A DNA stretch of 43,869 nucleotides from HB2-32-21 sp041603535 (lineage in GTDB: Bacteria > Pseudomonadota > Gammaproteobacteria > Pseudomonadales > Porticoccaceae). The notes beneath the pieces are model-generated. The model did no database searches and had not been told where the DNA came from. It saw only the letters and a list, made by a program, of their open reading frames with translations. This document shows, piece after piece, positions 16,617 to 26,024 of the stretch. The stretch lies in the NCBI GenBank assembly GCA_041603535.1, contig JBFIEE010000028.1:1-43869 (forward strand). Direction: 5' to 3'. Position numbers and translations under genes: made by a program. The number at the start of each line of letters is the position of its first letter. The first letter of the stretch is position 1.

Positions 16617-18044
16617 ATGTCCGTGGATGAGCAATCTGCAGAGTTATCGTTTACCGCAAGCGTCAACCACATGGCGGATCGAGCGTTTGAGGTGCTGGCA
16701 ATCGATCCGGGGATTGCCAACGCGATAAAGGTTTGCGCCGCCACACTCGAAGTCAATTTCGCAGTTGAAATCAATGGCACGGTCGAAGTATTCAAGGGCT
16801 GGCGCTCACTGCACAGTAGCCACCGCCTGCCCGCCAAGGGTGGCATTCGTTATGCGACCATCGTTAATCAGGACGAGGTTGAGGCGCTGGCGGCGCTGAT
16901 GACCTATAAATGTGCGATTGTTGATGTGCCTTTCGGTGGTTCAAAAGGCGGCCTGGTGATCGACCCGAGTAAGTATTCGCGGGGAGATATGCAAAAAATT
17001 ACCCGCACTTTTGCGGCTGAATTGATTCGTAAGGGGTTTTTGAGCCCGGCGACCAATGTGCCAGCGCCTGACATGGGCACTGGCGAGCGCGAAATGGCCT
17101 GGATTGCCGATACCTACAAACACCTATGTCCAGATGACATCAATTACCAGGGCTGCGTGACCGGCAAACCTGTCTCCCACGGCGGCATTCGCGGGCGAAC
17201 TGAAGCCACGGGGCGGGGTGTCGTTTATGTGATGAGGGAGTTTTTCCGGCATGCTGATTGTGTTGCCCAGATTGGGTTAGACGGTAGCCTGGTGGGTAAG
17301 CGGGTGGTGATGCAAGGGCTGGGTAATGTGGGTTTCTACGCGGCTAAATTGCTTCAGGAGGAAGATGAGTGCCTGATTACAGGGCTGGTTGAACGGGACG
17401 GCGCCCTGGTGAATCCAGATGGACTGGATATACAGCGCGTCCGCGATTACATCGTTGAGCACAGCACGGTGAAAGGGTATCCTGACGCCACGTTTGTTGC
17501 CGATGGTAAAACGGTACTGGAAATGGACTGCGATATTCTCATTCCGGCGGCAATGGAAGCGCAGATAACCGTGGACAATGCGCGGGGCATTAAAGCTCGC
17601 CTGATTATTGAAGCTGCCAATGGCCCGGTGACTTTTGGTGCCGATGAAATACTGCATCAGCGCGGTGTGGTGATTTTACCCGATGCTTACGTTAATGCTG
17701 GTGGGGTGACGGTTTCCTACTTCGAGTGGGTTCGAAATCTGGCACATATTCGATTTGGCCGGATGGAGCGGCGCTACGACGAAATGCGCGGCGCCCATAT
17801 GCTGCGGGCCATCGAGAGTATGACCGATCAACCGATTCCAGAGTGGATTCAGAAAGAGCTGGTGCAGGGCGCCAACGAGCTTGACCTGGTCAGGTCGGGA
17901 CTGGATGACACCATGCGGCTTGCATTTCAGCAAATCAAAGATGTATTTGATACCAGGGACACGGTAAAGGATTACCGCACCGCGGCTTACGTGGTGGCCA
18001 TCGACAAAATATCTCGATCCTACCTGGATGTTGGAATTTACTGA
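16617..18044 (+). CDS. Glu/Leu/Phe/Val-type dehydrogenase (paralogue 1)
   Basis: 475 residues. Oxidative deamination of an amino acid, most likely glutamate, with NAD(P). The substrate domain has KGGIRY (Lys74), TYKCA (Lys98), GGSKGG (Lys110) and PAPDMGT (Asp152), matching the four key residues of the family. The nucleotide-binding domain has VVMQGLGNVGFYAA, followed by NGPVTFGAD and the helix block NAGGVTVSYFEW. The C-terminal tail is longer than in simple GDHs. GAGGGTGGGCC lies directly before the ATG. A second paralogue is at 28738. The substrate is inferred from the family. Confidence 0.88.
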   Translation: MSVDEQSAELSFTASVNHMADRAFEVLAIDPGIANAIKVCAATLEVNFAVEINGTVEVFKGWRSLHSSHRLPAKGGIRYATIVNQDEVEALAALMTYKCAIVDVPFGGSKGGLVIDPSKYSRGDMQKITRTFAAELIRKGFLSPATNVPAPDMGTGEREMAWIADTYKHLCPDDINYQGCVTGKPVSHGGIRGRTEATGRGVVYVMREFFRHADCVAQIGLDGSLVGKRVVMQGLGNVGFYAAKLLQEEDECLITGLVERDGALVNPDGLDIQRVRDYIVEHSTVKGYPDATFVADGKTVLEMDCDILIPAAMEAQITVDNARGIKARLIIEAANGPVTFGADEILHQRGVVILPDAYVNAGGVTVSYFEWVRNLAHIRFGRMERRYDEMRGAHMLRAIESMTDQPIPEWIQKELVQGANELDLVRSGLDDTMRLAFQQIKDVFDTRDTVKDYRTAAYVVAIDKISRSYLDVGIY

Positions 18045-18280
18045 TATATCGTTTCTGGTCTGACACTCGGCCATCGAGGCTGGCGGCCGTGCGTCCCTGT
18101 GGCCTGGGTTTCGGCTGAAATAAGCGCGGTGTTCTGTCTTCGTACCAACCCCTTCATCGTTTTTGCGCCTCTCCGGAAAACATTGGTCCGTACAAAAAAC
18201 CCCTTGTTCCGGTATCATTGCCGCGACTAGATTCCGCCTCGCTTATCAAAAATCCGGTACCTGGAGCCATCAAAACTGCT

Positions 18281-19288
18281 ATGAATCAAGACAGAATTTT
18301 AACGGGTATTACCACCACAGGCACACCGCATCTGGGCAATTACGTCGGCGCCATACGCCCAGCGGTGGCGGCGAGCAAGCGAACAGATATTCAGTCTTTT
18401 TATTTTCTGGCGGATTATCATGCGCTGATCAAATGTCATGATCCGCAGGAAATTCACCGTTCTACCCTTGAAATAGCGGCAAGCTGGATCGCCCTGGGTC
18501 TGGATACTGATAATGCGATTTTCTATCGTCAGTCGGATATTCCAGAAATCCCCGAGTTGACCTGGTTGCTCAGCTGTATGACCGCCAAGGGTCTGATGAA
18601 CAGAGCCCACGCCTACAAGGCGGCGGTACAGGACAATGAAGCTGCTGGAGAGGACGCCGATTTTGGACTGACCATGGGGTTATTTAGTTATCCGGTACTC
18701 ATGGCGGCGGATATTCTAATGTTTAACGCCGGGCAAATTCCGGTGGGGCGTGACCAGGTACAACACGTGGAAATGGCCCGTGATATTGCGCAGCGTTTTA
18801 ATCATCACTACGGCGAGCATTTTGTGCTTCCCAAGGCTGTGGTGGATGATCACGTTGCTGTTCTGCAGGGGCTGGATGGGCGCAAGATGAGTAAAAGCTA
18901 CGGGAATACCATCCCTTTATTTCTCAGCGAAAAGCAGCTGCAAAAGCACATCAACAAAATCAGAACCAATTTGCTGGAGCCAGGTCAGCCAAAAGATCCG
19001 GATTCGTCGGCTGTTTTTCAAATCTGGCGAGCCTTTGCCAGCAATGAACAAACTGAAGCGATGCGTGCCGAGTTTGCTAACGGCATAGCCTGGGGAGAAG
19101 CCAAGAAACGCCTGTTTGAACTGGTCAACGCTGAATTGGCGCCAGCGCGGCAACGTTATGAGGAGCTAATGAGTTCGCCTCAATATGTCGAGACTGTTTT
19201 GCAGGCGGGTGCGTTGCGGGCTCGGCAACACAGTCAGCCGTTTATAGAGAAGCTTCGTCGCGCTGTAGGTATCAGTCCGCTTGGGTAG
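18281..19288 (+). CDS. trpS: Tryptophanyl-tRNA synthetase
   Basis: 335 residues. Class I synthetase with the HIGH-like motif TGTPHLGNYVGAI near residue 15 and KMSKS (in GRKMSKSYGN, about residue 200). VGRDQVQHVEMARDIA is also typical. The frame is open back to 18218, but ATG 18281 gives the standard N-terminus MNQDRILTG. The ribosome-binding site is weak (GGAG 14 bases upstream). The 236-base gap before it shows no clear promoter. It converges with bioA. Confidence 0.95.
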   Translation: MNQDRILTGITTTGTPHLGNYVGAIRPAVAASKRTDIQSFYFLADYHALIKCHDPQEIHRSTLEIAASWIALGLDTDNAIFYRQSDIPEIPELTWLLSCMTAKGLMNRAHAYKAAVQDNEAAGEDADFGLTMGLFSYPVLMAADILMFNAGQIPVGRDQVQHVEMARDIAQRFNHHYGEHFVLPKAVVDDHVAVLQGLDGRKMSKSYGNTIPLFLSEKQLQKHINKIRTNLLEPGQPKDPDSSAVFQIWRAFASNEQTEAMRAEFANGIAWGEAKKRLFELVNAELAPARQRYEELMSSPQYVETVLQAGALRARQHSQPFIEKLRRAVGISPLG

Positions 19289-19392
19289 TTTGGCAGCCGC
19301 AGCCGATGCGACCTGAAAACTGGTTGTTCCGGTTCATATGCTTAACAGGCTGAGTTGCAAAAGCTGGATGATCCCCGGGCGTGCCAGGAAAA

Positions 19393-20688
19393 CTATCCGG
19401 GTATTCTGCTGATCACCTCAACCATCGACCGGGTGAGCTTCCCCAGGTCGCTTGCATCGATAACGTAGGGCGGCATCACGTAGATCAGCTTGCCAAACGG
19501 TCGTAACCAGACGCCAGCGTCGACAAACTGTTTTTGCACAACTGCCATGTTCACCGGTGCATTCATTTCCACAACACCGATGGCACCGAGAACCCGGACG
19601 TCGGCCACCGCAGGTAACACAGCGCAGGGTGCCAGCCCCTCGTACAATTGCTTTTCGATACGGCCAATGTGTTCCTGCCAGGGCGAGGCGAGCAATAGAT
19701 CAATGCTGGCATTGGCTACGGCGCAAGCCAGTGGATTGCCCATAAAGGTTGGGCCGTGCATAAACACACCCGCTGCACCGTGACATATACCGTCGCTAAC
19801 CTTCGCTGTGCACAACGTAGCTGCCAGCGTCATGTAGCCGCCGGTTAGCGCCTTGCCCAGGCACATAATGTCTGGGGTGATAGAGGCCCACTCACTAGCA
19901 AATAGCTTGCCGGTGCGACCGAAACCGGTGGCGATTTCATCGGCGATTAACAGCACATCGTAGCGATCACACAACTCGCGAACGCCTTTGAGGTACTGCG
20001 GGGAGTAAAAGCGCATACCCCCGGCACCCTGAACCACAGGTTCGACGATAACCGCAGCAAGCTGTTCGGCGTGTTGGCTAATTTTAATTTCGAAATCGGC
20101 CAGGCACATGGGGTTCCACGGGTCGTCAAAGGCGCAGCGGGGCGCTTCTGTAAAGATCTGTTGGGTGAGCACATCGCGAAAGAGGTGGTGCATGCCCGTA
20201 TCTGGATCACAGACCGACATAGCGGCAAAAGTATCACCGTGATAGGCGTTTTGCAGGGCCAGGAAGCGAGTTTTACCGGTGCGACCGAGGGATTGCCAGT
20301 ACTGTAGGGCCATTTTAAGGGCTACCTCGACACTGACTGAGCCGGAATCACTAAAAAAAACCTTGTCCAGGGCTTGCGGTGTCAGGTCTACAAGACGTTT
20401 TGCCAGTTGCGCAGCAGGCTCATGGGTCAGGCCGCCAAACATGACGTGAGCCATTTTTTCCAGCTGGGCGCTTATCGCGCTGTTAAGTGCCGGGTGGTTA
20501 TAGCCGTGAATGGCACACCACCATGAGGACATGCCATCGATAAGTTCAGTGCCATCGGATAGTTGTAGCCGCACACCCGCTGCGCTGGCAACGCTGTAAA
20601 CCGGTAATGGTTGGGTAACAGATGCGTAGGGGTGCCAAATGTGTTGTTCGTCAATGGCGCGAATTTGGGTAATACTTAGTGGTTTCAT
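19393..20688 (-). CDS. bioA: Adenosylmethionine-8-amino-7-oxononanoate aminotransferase BioA
   Basis: 431 residues (E. coli 429). PLP transaminase of biotin synthesis that uses SAM as amino donor. It opens MKPLSITQIRAIDEQHIWHPYASV, matching BioA. Blocks visible are DGMSSWWCAIHGYNHP, YHGDTFAAMSVCD, DEIATGFGRTG and the PLP lysine in CLGKALTGGYMTL. The frame extends to 20757, but a promoter at 20719-20748 lies inside that extension, so the ATG at 20688 is preferred. No other biotin gene is nearby, so bioA is an orphan here. Confidence 0.95.
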   Translation of the reverse strand: MKPLSITQIRAIDEQHIWHPYASVTQPLPVYSVASAAGVRLQLSDGTELIDGMSSWWCAIHGYNHPALNSAISAQLEKMAHVMFGGLTHEPAAQLAKRLVDLTPQALDKVFFSDSGSVSVEVALKMALQYWQSLGRTGKTRFLALQNAYHGDTFAAMSVCDPDTGMHHLFRDVLTQQIFTEAPRCAFDDPWNPMCLADFEIKISQHAEQLAAVIVEPVVQGAGGMRFYSPQYLKGVRELCDRYDVLLIADEIATGFGRTGKLFASEWASITPDIMCLGKALTGGYMTLAATLCTAKVSDGICHGAAGVFMHGPTFMGNPLACAVANASIDLLLASPWQEHIGRIEKQLYEGLAPCAVLPAVADVRVLGAIGVVEMNAPVNMAVVQKQFVDAGVWLRPFGKLIYVMPPYVIDASDLGKLTRSMVEVISRIPG

Positions 20689-21031
20689 GGGCGCCGTGTC
20701 ACAAAAGAAGGTGTTCGCATTGTATGCCAGGCGTTGCTTAATTAACAAAGCAGCCATAAGTTGATAAATAGCTTTGGAATATTCATATAAGTCATTGTTC
20801 TCTTTTGGAAGAAGCTATAGTAAAGTGTCACCACGTTGGTTCACGAAAACGCCGAATATCTCTCGATAGACTGCCGGTTTTGGGTATAAAAGCGATTTAA
20901 CCAACGGTTTTTGCGAAATAGGTGTCTGGCGAAAAGGCGCTAAGTCATTTATGGTTTGTGACAGCGGGGCGCATGAAAATGGGCCTCAGTAAAATAACTT
21001 TATTGGATTGGGGACGGAGAGAGGAAGCGTT
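20689..21031. other. Divergent intergenic region between bioA and the DUF547 gene
   Basis: About 343 bases, AT-rich around 20760-20830. It holds the bioA promoter and a possible plus-strand pair TTGTTC (20795-20800) and TATAGT (20816-20821) with a short 15-base spacer, which is weak. No gene, terminator or repeat was found. Confidence 0.55.
20719..20748 (-). promoter_or_regulatory. Candidate sigma-70 promoter of bioA
   Basis: On the minus strand TTGTTA (20748-20743) and TACAAT (20724-20719) are 18 bases apart. Transcription would begin near 20712, leaving a leader of about 24 bases before the bioA ATG. No clear BirA operator palindrome is seen. Confidence 0.55.
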
Positions 21032-21853
21032 ATGCCGTTACACCGTTTAGTTCGCTTGCTATTGGTGGGTGTCTGGTTGATCAGCGGCGCAGCGCTGGCT
21101 ATGCCTCAGGCTAGTTACTGGGCCTTCTGGGATCGGAGCCAAGACAGTAATTCGGCCACGATTGACCATGGCGGCCTCGACGTTATATTGCGCACCTACG
21201 TGGTTACCAACCATCCGTCTGGGATTAACCGGTTTCGTTACGGCGATGTTACCAGTCAGGACAAGCGCAAACTGAAAGACTACATTGACCGTACCGCAAA
21301 AATCGATCCGCGAGCCTACAGCCGCGACGAACAGAAAATTTACTGGCTGAACCTGTATAACGCACTGACCATCAGCCTGGTTCTCGATCATTACCCGGTC
21401 GCCAGTATTAAGGATATTTCAGCAAAGACCGGGCCATCGGGCCCCTGGGATGAGCCCCTGGTCAAGGTGGCGGGTAAAAAGTTGTCCCTCAATGACATTG
21501 AACACCGTATTCTGCGACCCATTTGGAAAGACCACAAGGTGCATTTTGGCCTGGTTGGCGCGAGCCTTGGTTGCCCCAATCTCCAGCCAGCAGCTTTCAC
21601 CGTGGCTAACAGCCGGGTCTTGTTAAAGAAAGTGGGTTCGGACTTCGTCAATCATCGCCGTGGACTGCTACTGGAGAACGGGCAGCTTCAGGCATCGAGT
21701 ATATTCGACTGGTATGAGCAGGATTTTGCCGGTGACAAAAAGACCTTGCTCAAAGTATTTGCCCATTACGCCGAAGATCGCAAAGCACTCTACCTTCTCG
21801 GTTTTACCGGCGAAATTAAATATAACTACGATTGGGCGATTAACTCCCCCTGA
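21032..21853 (+). CDS. DUF547 family exported protein
   Basis: 273 residues with an N-terminal signal peptide (MPLHRLVRLLLVGVWL, cleavage likely after AALA). The DUF547 core is seen in YWLNLYNALTISLVLDHYP, LSLNDIEHRILRP and HFGLVGASLGCPNLQPAAF; the His, Cys and Asn positions in these blocks suggest a protease- or transglutaminase-like fold, but no activity is established. Likely periplasmic. GAGAGGAAG precedes the ATG at 21032; the frame is open slightly further upstream to 21008. Confidence 0.85.
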   Translation: MPLHRLVRLLLVGVWLISGAALAMPQASYWAFWDRSQDSNSATIDHGGLDVILRTYVVTNHPSGINRFRYGDVTSQDKRKLKDYIDRTAKIDPRAYSRDEQKIYWLNLYNALTISLVLDHYPVASIKDISAKTGPSGPWDEPLVKVAGKKLSLNDIEHRILRPIWKDHKVHFGLVGASLGCPNLQPAAFTVANSRVLLKKVGSDFVNHRRGLLLENGQLQASSIFDWYEQDFAGDKKTLLKVFAHYAEDRKALYLLGFTGEIKYNYDWAINSP

Positions 21854-21871
21854 GTGATTCCGTCCAGAAGC

Positions 21872-21903
21872 AGGGCCGTGTCGTTCAGCGCGCTGCCCTT
21901 TTT
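21872..21903 (+). terminator. Possible terminator after the DUF547 gene
   Basis: AGGGC (21872-21876) pairs with GCCCT (21895-21899) over an 18-base loop that contains the palindrome CAGCGCGCTG, then TTTT. The short stem and long loop make it weak, but it lies right after the gene's stop. Confidence 0.35.
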
Positions 21904-21907
21904 CGTC

Positions 21908-21937
21908 TTGGTTTGTTTGGTGTGAAGCCCTTACAAT
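21908..21937 (+). promoter_or_regulatory. Candidate promoter of ttcA-yheS
   Basis: TTGGTT (21908-21913) and TACAAT (21932-21937) with an 18-base spacer, ending 20 bases before the first ttcA ATG. The -10 matches five of six positions. Confidence 0.42.
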
Positions 21938-21957
21938 AGCGCCCCGTCGTCAACTGA

Positions 21958-22953
21958 ATGCTGATTATGTCCGCGCCGCAGATTCGTAAGGATCGTCTTG
22001 AATTAAATAAACTGCAAAAGCGTCTGCGCCGCCAGGTTGGCAATGCCATCGCTGATTACAACATGATCGAGTCAGGCGACAGAGTGATGGTTTGTCTGTC
22101 AGGTGGTAAAGATTCCTACGGGATGCTCGATGTTTTGCTCAATTTGCAGCGTACTGCACCGATTAATTTCGAGCTGGTGGCGGTCAATCTCGACCAGAAG
22201 CAGCCCGGTTTTCCCGAGCATGTGTTACCGGAATACCTCACGGCGCTCGGTGTGCCCTTTCATATATTGGAAAAAGATACCTACAGCATCGTTACTGAGC
22301 TGATCCCGGAAAACAAAACCTATTGCGGGCTGTGTTCCCGGTTGCGCCGAGGCACGCTGTACGGCTTTGCCGAAGAAATTGGCGCTACCAAAATCGCCCT
22401 TGGCCATCACCGTGATGACATCATAGAAACTTTGTTTTTGAATATGTTTTACGGCGGCAAACTCAAAGCCATGCCGCCCAAGTTGCTCAGTGACGACAAG
22501 CGCAATATTGTGATTCGCCCCCTGGCCTATTGTCGAGAAGATGACCTCGTCGAGCTTGCCGAAAAGAAGGGTTTTCCGATTATTCCATGTAACCTGTGTG
22601 GTTCGCAGCAAAATATGCAACGGCAAGTCATCAAGGATATGCTGCAGGGCTGGGAAAAGACTAATCCCGGCCGACTGGAAACCATATTTACTGCCATCAA
22701 AAATGTTGAATGTTCGCAACTGGGAGATACCGAGCGTTTCGATTTCACGTCGCTACAAATCGATCGTTCCGCCCCTGTTGAGAGTCATCGTGAGGCGGGT
22801 AAAACCCTGCCCAATAAGAGTTCCGTAACCGGCGAAGTCGCGAATCCTGACGATGCCGGTAGTGACGACGGTAGCCATCGTCAGAGCATGGGCAACGATA
22901 ACGCCGTAAGACAACACAATATGATCAAGCTCGTCGATCTCACCGCCACCTAG
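21958..22953 (+). CDS. ttcA: tRNA 2-thiocytidine biosynthesis protein TtcA
   Basis: 331 residues (E. coli 311). It thiolates C32 of some tRNAs using a 4Fe-4S cluster. The PP-loop ATP site is LSGGKDSYGML (about residue 50). The CxxC pairs CGLC (about 124) and CNLC (about 215) supply cluster cysteines. The last 60 residues are hydrophilic and not conserved, longer than in E. coli. ATG at 21967 (MSAPQIRK) is an equally possible start; neither has a strong ribosome-binding site. yheS follows after 12 bases, so the two are probably co-transcribed. Confidence 0.95.
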   Translation: MLIMSAPQIRKDRLELNKLQKRLRRQVGNAIADYNMIESGDRVMVCLSGGKDSYGMLDVLLNLQRTAPINFELVAVNLDQKQPGFPEHVLPEYLTALGVPFHILEKDTYSIVTELIPENKTYCGLCSRLRRGTLYGFAEEIGATKIALGHHRDDIIETLFLNMFYGGKLKAMPPKLLSDDKRNIVIRPLAYCREDDLVELAEKKGFPIIPCNLCGSQQNMQRQVIKDMLQGWEKTNPGRLETIFTAIKNVECSQLGDTERFDFTSLQIDRSAPVESHREAGKTLPNKSSVTGEVANPDDAGSDDGSHRQSMGNDNAVRQHNMIKLVDLTAT

Positions 22954-22965
22954 TAGTAACCCGAC

Positions 22966-24897
22966 ATGATTTCCCTCAGCGATGTCGAACTGATTCGCGG
23001 CACCCGCCATTTGCTGGATGGCGCTAATTTACGCGTACACAACGGACAGCGAATCGGTCTCGTGGGGCCCAATGGGTCGGGTAAGTCGTCGCTATTTCTG
23101 TTACTCAGAGGTCAACTGCAGTGTGACCGTGGTGATGTCTCGCTGCCCTCAGACTGGCGTGTCGTCAGCGTCGATCAGGAGACCCCGGATCTGTCCCGTT
23201 CCGTGCTGGAGCACACCATTGATGGGGATAGCGCGTATCGCGGCGCTGAGCAAGCGCTACTGGATGCAGAACACGCGGGGGGAGAGGTGCTGGGCCGCGC
23301 CTATCAGGCCTTCGAGGTCGTAGACGGCTATACCATGACCGCCCGTGCTGCGCGACTGCTGGCCGGGTTGGGGTTTGATGAAGCCGCTCAGGCGCGCCCT
23401 GTGGCAAGCTTTTCCGGAGGCTGGCGTATGCGCGTCAATCTCGCCCGCGCATTGCTGCAGCCATCGGAATTGCTTTTGCTTGATGAGCCGACCAACCACC
23501 TCGATCTCGACGCAGTGGTCTGGCTTGAACGCTGGTTACAACGCTACCCGGGGACGCTTATCATTATTTCCCACGACAGGGAGTTTATCGACAACACCGT
23601 GTCCGCAGTGGCCCATATTGAAGAAGGCCGTATCGATCTTTATCAGGGCAATTATTCCAGTTTCGAGCGGCAGCGCGGTGAACGGTTAATGCAGCAGCAG
23701 AGCCTGTTCGACAAGCAGGAACGGCACCGCGCCCATCTGCAAAAGTTTGTCGACCGATTTCGCGCCCAGGCTACTAAGGCGAAGCAGGCGCAAAGTCGTA
23801 TCAAGGCGCTGGAAAAATTGCAGGCCGTCGCACCGATTTACGCCAGCCATGGTTACCGATTTGATTTTGCCGAACCCGCCGCATTAAGCTCACCCTTGAT
23901 CAGCTTTGATCGGGTACAGGCGGGTTACGGTAATCAGATCGTACTCACGCAAATCCACCTCAACCTGTTGCCGGGGTCGCGCATTGGTTTATTGGGTCGT
24001 AACGGCGCCGGGAAATCCACGCTGATCAAACTGCTGGCTGGTGAGCTACAGCCCCTGGCGGGCGCGGTGCAGCAGGGTAAGAATCTGGTAATGGGCTATT
24101 TTGACCAGCAGCAACTCGAAGCCCTTGATCTCAAAGCCAGTCCATTACTCCACCTACAACGTCTTGCTCCCGGCGAAACCGAACAAACCTTGCGGGATTT
24201 TCTGGGTCGCTTTGGTTTTGCTGGTGATAACGCGAGGGGGCCGGTGGGGCCGTTGTCCGGCGGTGAAAAAACGCGCCTGGCCCTCGCTCTGCTGGTCTGG
24301 CTAAAGCCCAACCTGTTACTCCTCGATGAACCCACCAATCACCTGGACGTCGATATGCGCGAAGCGCTGGTGCTGGCGTTGCAGAGTTTCAGCGGAGCGG
24401 TTGTCGTTGTATCACATGACCGGCACCTGCTACGTACGGTTGTTGATGATCTGTACGTAGTGCAAAACGGTAAGGTTGCTCCGTTTGACGGCGACCTCGA
24501 TGACTACCAGCGGCTGCAGTTAAAAGGTTTTGGTGACGAATCATCCGCAGCGACAACGGACGATAAGCCATCAACGCAGGCGGGTTCCGGCGGGCGTGAT
24601 GATCGTCAGTCACGTAGGCGTCGGGAAGCTGAGTTTCGTCAACAAACTGCAGCTCAGCGGCAACAATTACAAACCCTGGAAAAACAGATCGATAAGCAAC
24701 AGGCTGAGTTAAACAGGATTTCCGCTCGTCTGGAGGATCCTCAACTTTACGAAAAGGCGGAGCAGTCAAAAATAAGCGAATTGACCAGAAGTCACAGTGA
24801 GGGCAAAGCGATGCTGGATAACCTGGAGTCCACCTGGCTGGAGCTTAGCGAAGCACTGGAAGCGCAGGCGACAGCGTTTGAGCAACAGGTGACCTGA
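22966..24897 (+). CDS. yheS: ABC-F ATPase, YheS type
   Basis: 643 residues with two ABC domains and no membrane segments. Walker A: GPNGSGKSS (about 36) and GRNGAGKST (about 345). Signatures: FSGGWRMRVNLA and LSGGEKTRLALA. Walker B: LLLLDEPTNHLD twice. The interdomain linker is rich in basic and Gln residues. A charged coiled-coil tail (about 545-640) follows a Gly/Ser/Asp-rich spacer. The first residues and the block VDQETPDL resemble E. coli YheS (637 residues) more than Uup or EttA. ABC-F proteins act on the ribosome. It follows ttcA closely. Confidence 0.92.
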   Translation: MISLSDVELIRGTRHLLDGANLRVHNGQRIGLVGPNGSGKSSLFLLLRGQLQCDRGDVSLPSDWRVVSVDQETPDLSRSVLEHTIDGDSAYRGAEQALLDAEHAGGEVLGRAYQAFEVVDGYTMTARAARLLAGLGFDEAAQARPVASFSGGWRMRVNLARALLQPSELLLLDEPTNHLDLDAVVWLERWLQRYPGTLIIISHDREFIDNTVSAVAHIEEGRIDLYQGNYSSFERQRGERLMQQQSLFDKQERHRAHLQKFVDRFRAQATKAKQAQSRIKALEKLQAVAPIYASHGYRFDFAEPAALSSPLISFDRVQAGYGNQIVLTQIHLNLLPGSRIGLLGRNGAGKSTLIKLLAGELQPLAGAVQQGKNLVMGYFDQQQLEALDLKASPLLHLQRLAPGETEQTLRDFLGRFGFAGDNARGPVGPLSGGEKTRLALALLVWLKPNLLLLDEPTNHLDVDMREALVLALQSFSGAVVVVSHDRHLLRTVVDDLYVVQNGKVAPFDGDLDDYQRLQLKGFGDESSAATTDDKPSTQAGSGGRDDRQSRRRREAEFRQQTAAQRQQLQTLEKQIDKQQAELNRISARLEDPQLYEKAEQSKISELTRSHSEGKAMLDNLESTWLELSEALEAQATAFEQQVT

Positions 24898-25181
24898 TTT
24901 GGGGATCCAGTCTGGGGGGAGCGCAGCGAGTTTAGCGGTACGTTTGTCTATTTTCCTTAATCGGCAATTAATATCTAGCGGCTTGCTGACGGTGAGCCTG
25001 GCACCACGCGAGACCATTAACGTTTCAGGTGCAGCGAAGCCAGGGTCAGGGCCAGAGCTTCCGGCTTCCCCCATACTTTCTCTTTATTATCCACTGCTCA
25101 CTGATACGGGGTGATCTTCGGGTTTCGATGACCGAACGCCGGGCCGCGAGGTACATATTTCTGCTTCTCTTAACGTTTAGT

Positions 25182-26024
25182 TCAACGCCGTGGTTTTTTT
25201 CGGGTCGCCCGATTCGGTTTATTTCTTGTACCAGCGACCACCTTTTCTTTAAAGTGCTTGCGAGGGTTATTTCGAGATCTGTCCGGGGCAACTTTGGTAT
25301 CGGATGATGAGTTTTCAGTGGCCTTTAATAGGACCTTCAGCTCCTCTTCTGTCAAGTTTCGCCATTCGCCCAAAGGCACACCTTTCAAGCTGACATTCAT
25401 GATTCGCACGCGTTCGAGTTTTGTTACCTCATAGTTATAGTGTTCGCACATACGACGAATCTGACGATTTAAACCCTGAATTAAGGTTATTCTGAAAACC
25501 AGGGGGGATTCTCTGGTGACCTTACATTTTTTTGTGACAACACCGAGCATTGGTACGCCTGCGCTAATGCCGGCAATAAAGTCATCACTTAGAGGTCTGT
25601 TTACAGTAACCAGATATTCCTTTTCGTGCTTGTTGCCAGCACGCAATATTTTGTTTACCAAATCGCCGTTATTGGTTAGAAAAATCAGGCCTTGTGAATC
25701 TTTATCTAACCGGCCTATAGGGAAAATTCGCGCGCTATGATTAACAAAATCGATGATGTTGTTTTTTTCATGGCTTTCAGTTGTGCTGACAATACCCACT
25801 GGCTTGTTGAGCGCTAAAAAAACAAATTCTTCGGCATCTTGAGGCTCTATCGATTGACCATTAACTTTTACTGCGTCCCCGGCAAAAACCTGGTCGCCTA
25901 TTTTTGCTCGCTTGCCATTAATATAGACATTGCCCTGTTCAATGTAGCGATCAGCTTCTCTTCTCGAACAGATACCGCTTTCGCTTATGTATTTGTTTAA
26001 GCGGGTTGAAGAGTGACTGGGCAT
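25182..26024 (-). CDS. rluF: 23S rRNA pseudouridine synthase RluF
   Basis: 280 residues (E. coli 290). S4 domain at residues 8-55 (RLNKYISESGICSRREADRY), catalytic block PIGRLDKDSQGLIFLTNNGD with the catalytic Asp, and the family's GLNRQIRRMCEHYNYEV. The tail after about 240 is basic and low-complexity. RluF modifies U2604 of 23S rRNA. From memory the conserved core is close to the enteric RluF, closer than expected for this host. By hand count bases 25681-25860 are 41% G+C (73/180) against 57% in a 60-base sample of yheS, suggesting horizontal acquisition. The gene is alone, in convergent orientation to yheS; the 284-base gap between them shows no gene. Confidence 0.93.
   Translation of the reverse strand: MPSHSSTRLNKYISESGICSRREADRYIEQGNVYINGKRAKIGDQVFAGDAVKVNGQSIEPQDAEEFVFLALNKPVGIVSTTESHEKNNIIDFVNHSARIFPIGRLDKDSQGLIFLTNNGDLVNKILRAGNKHEKEYLVTVNRPLSDDFIAGISAGVPMLGVVTKKCKVTRESPLVFRITLIQGLNRQIRRMCEHYNYEVTKLERVRIMNVSLKGVPLGEWRNLTEEELKVLLKATENSSSDTKVAPDRSRNNPRKHFKEKVVAGTRNKPNRATRKKPRR

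Noticed and set aside
18045..18280. Promoter upstream of trpS
   Set aside because: TATCAT is present near 18211 but no -35 lies at a proper distance.
20719..20749. BirA-type biotin operator over the bioA promoter
   Set aside because: TTGT and TACAA half-sites are present, but the spacing is about 11 bases rather than the usual 14-16 and the inner positions do not match.
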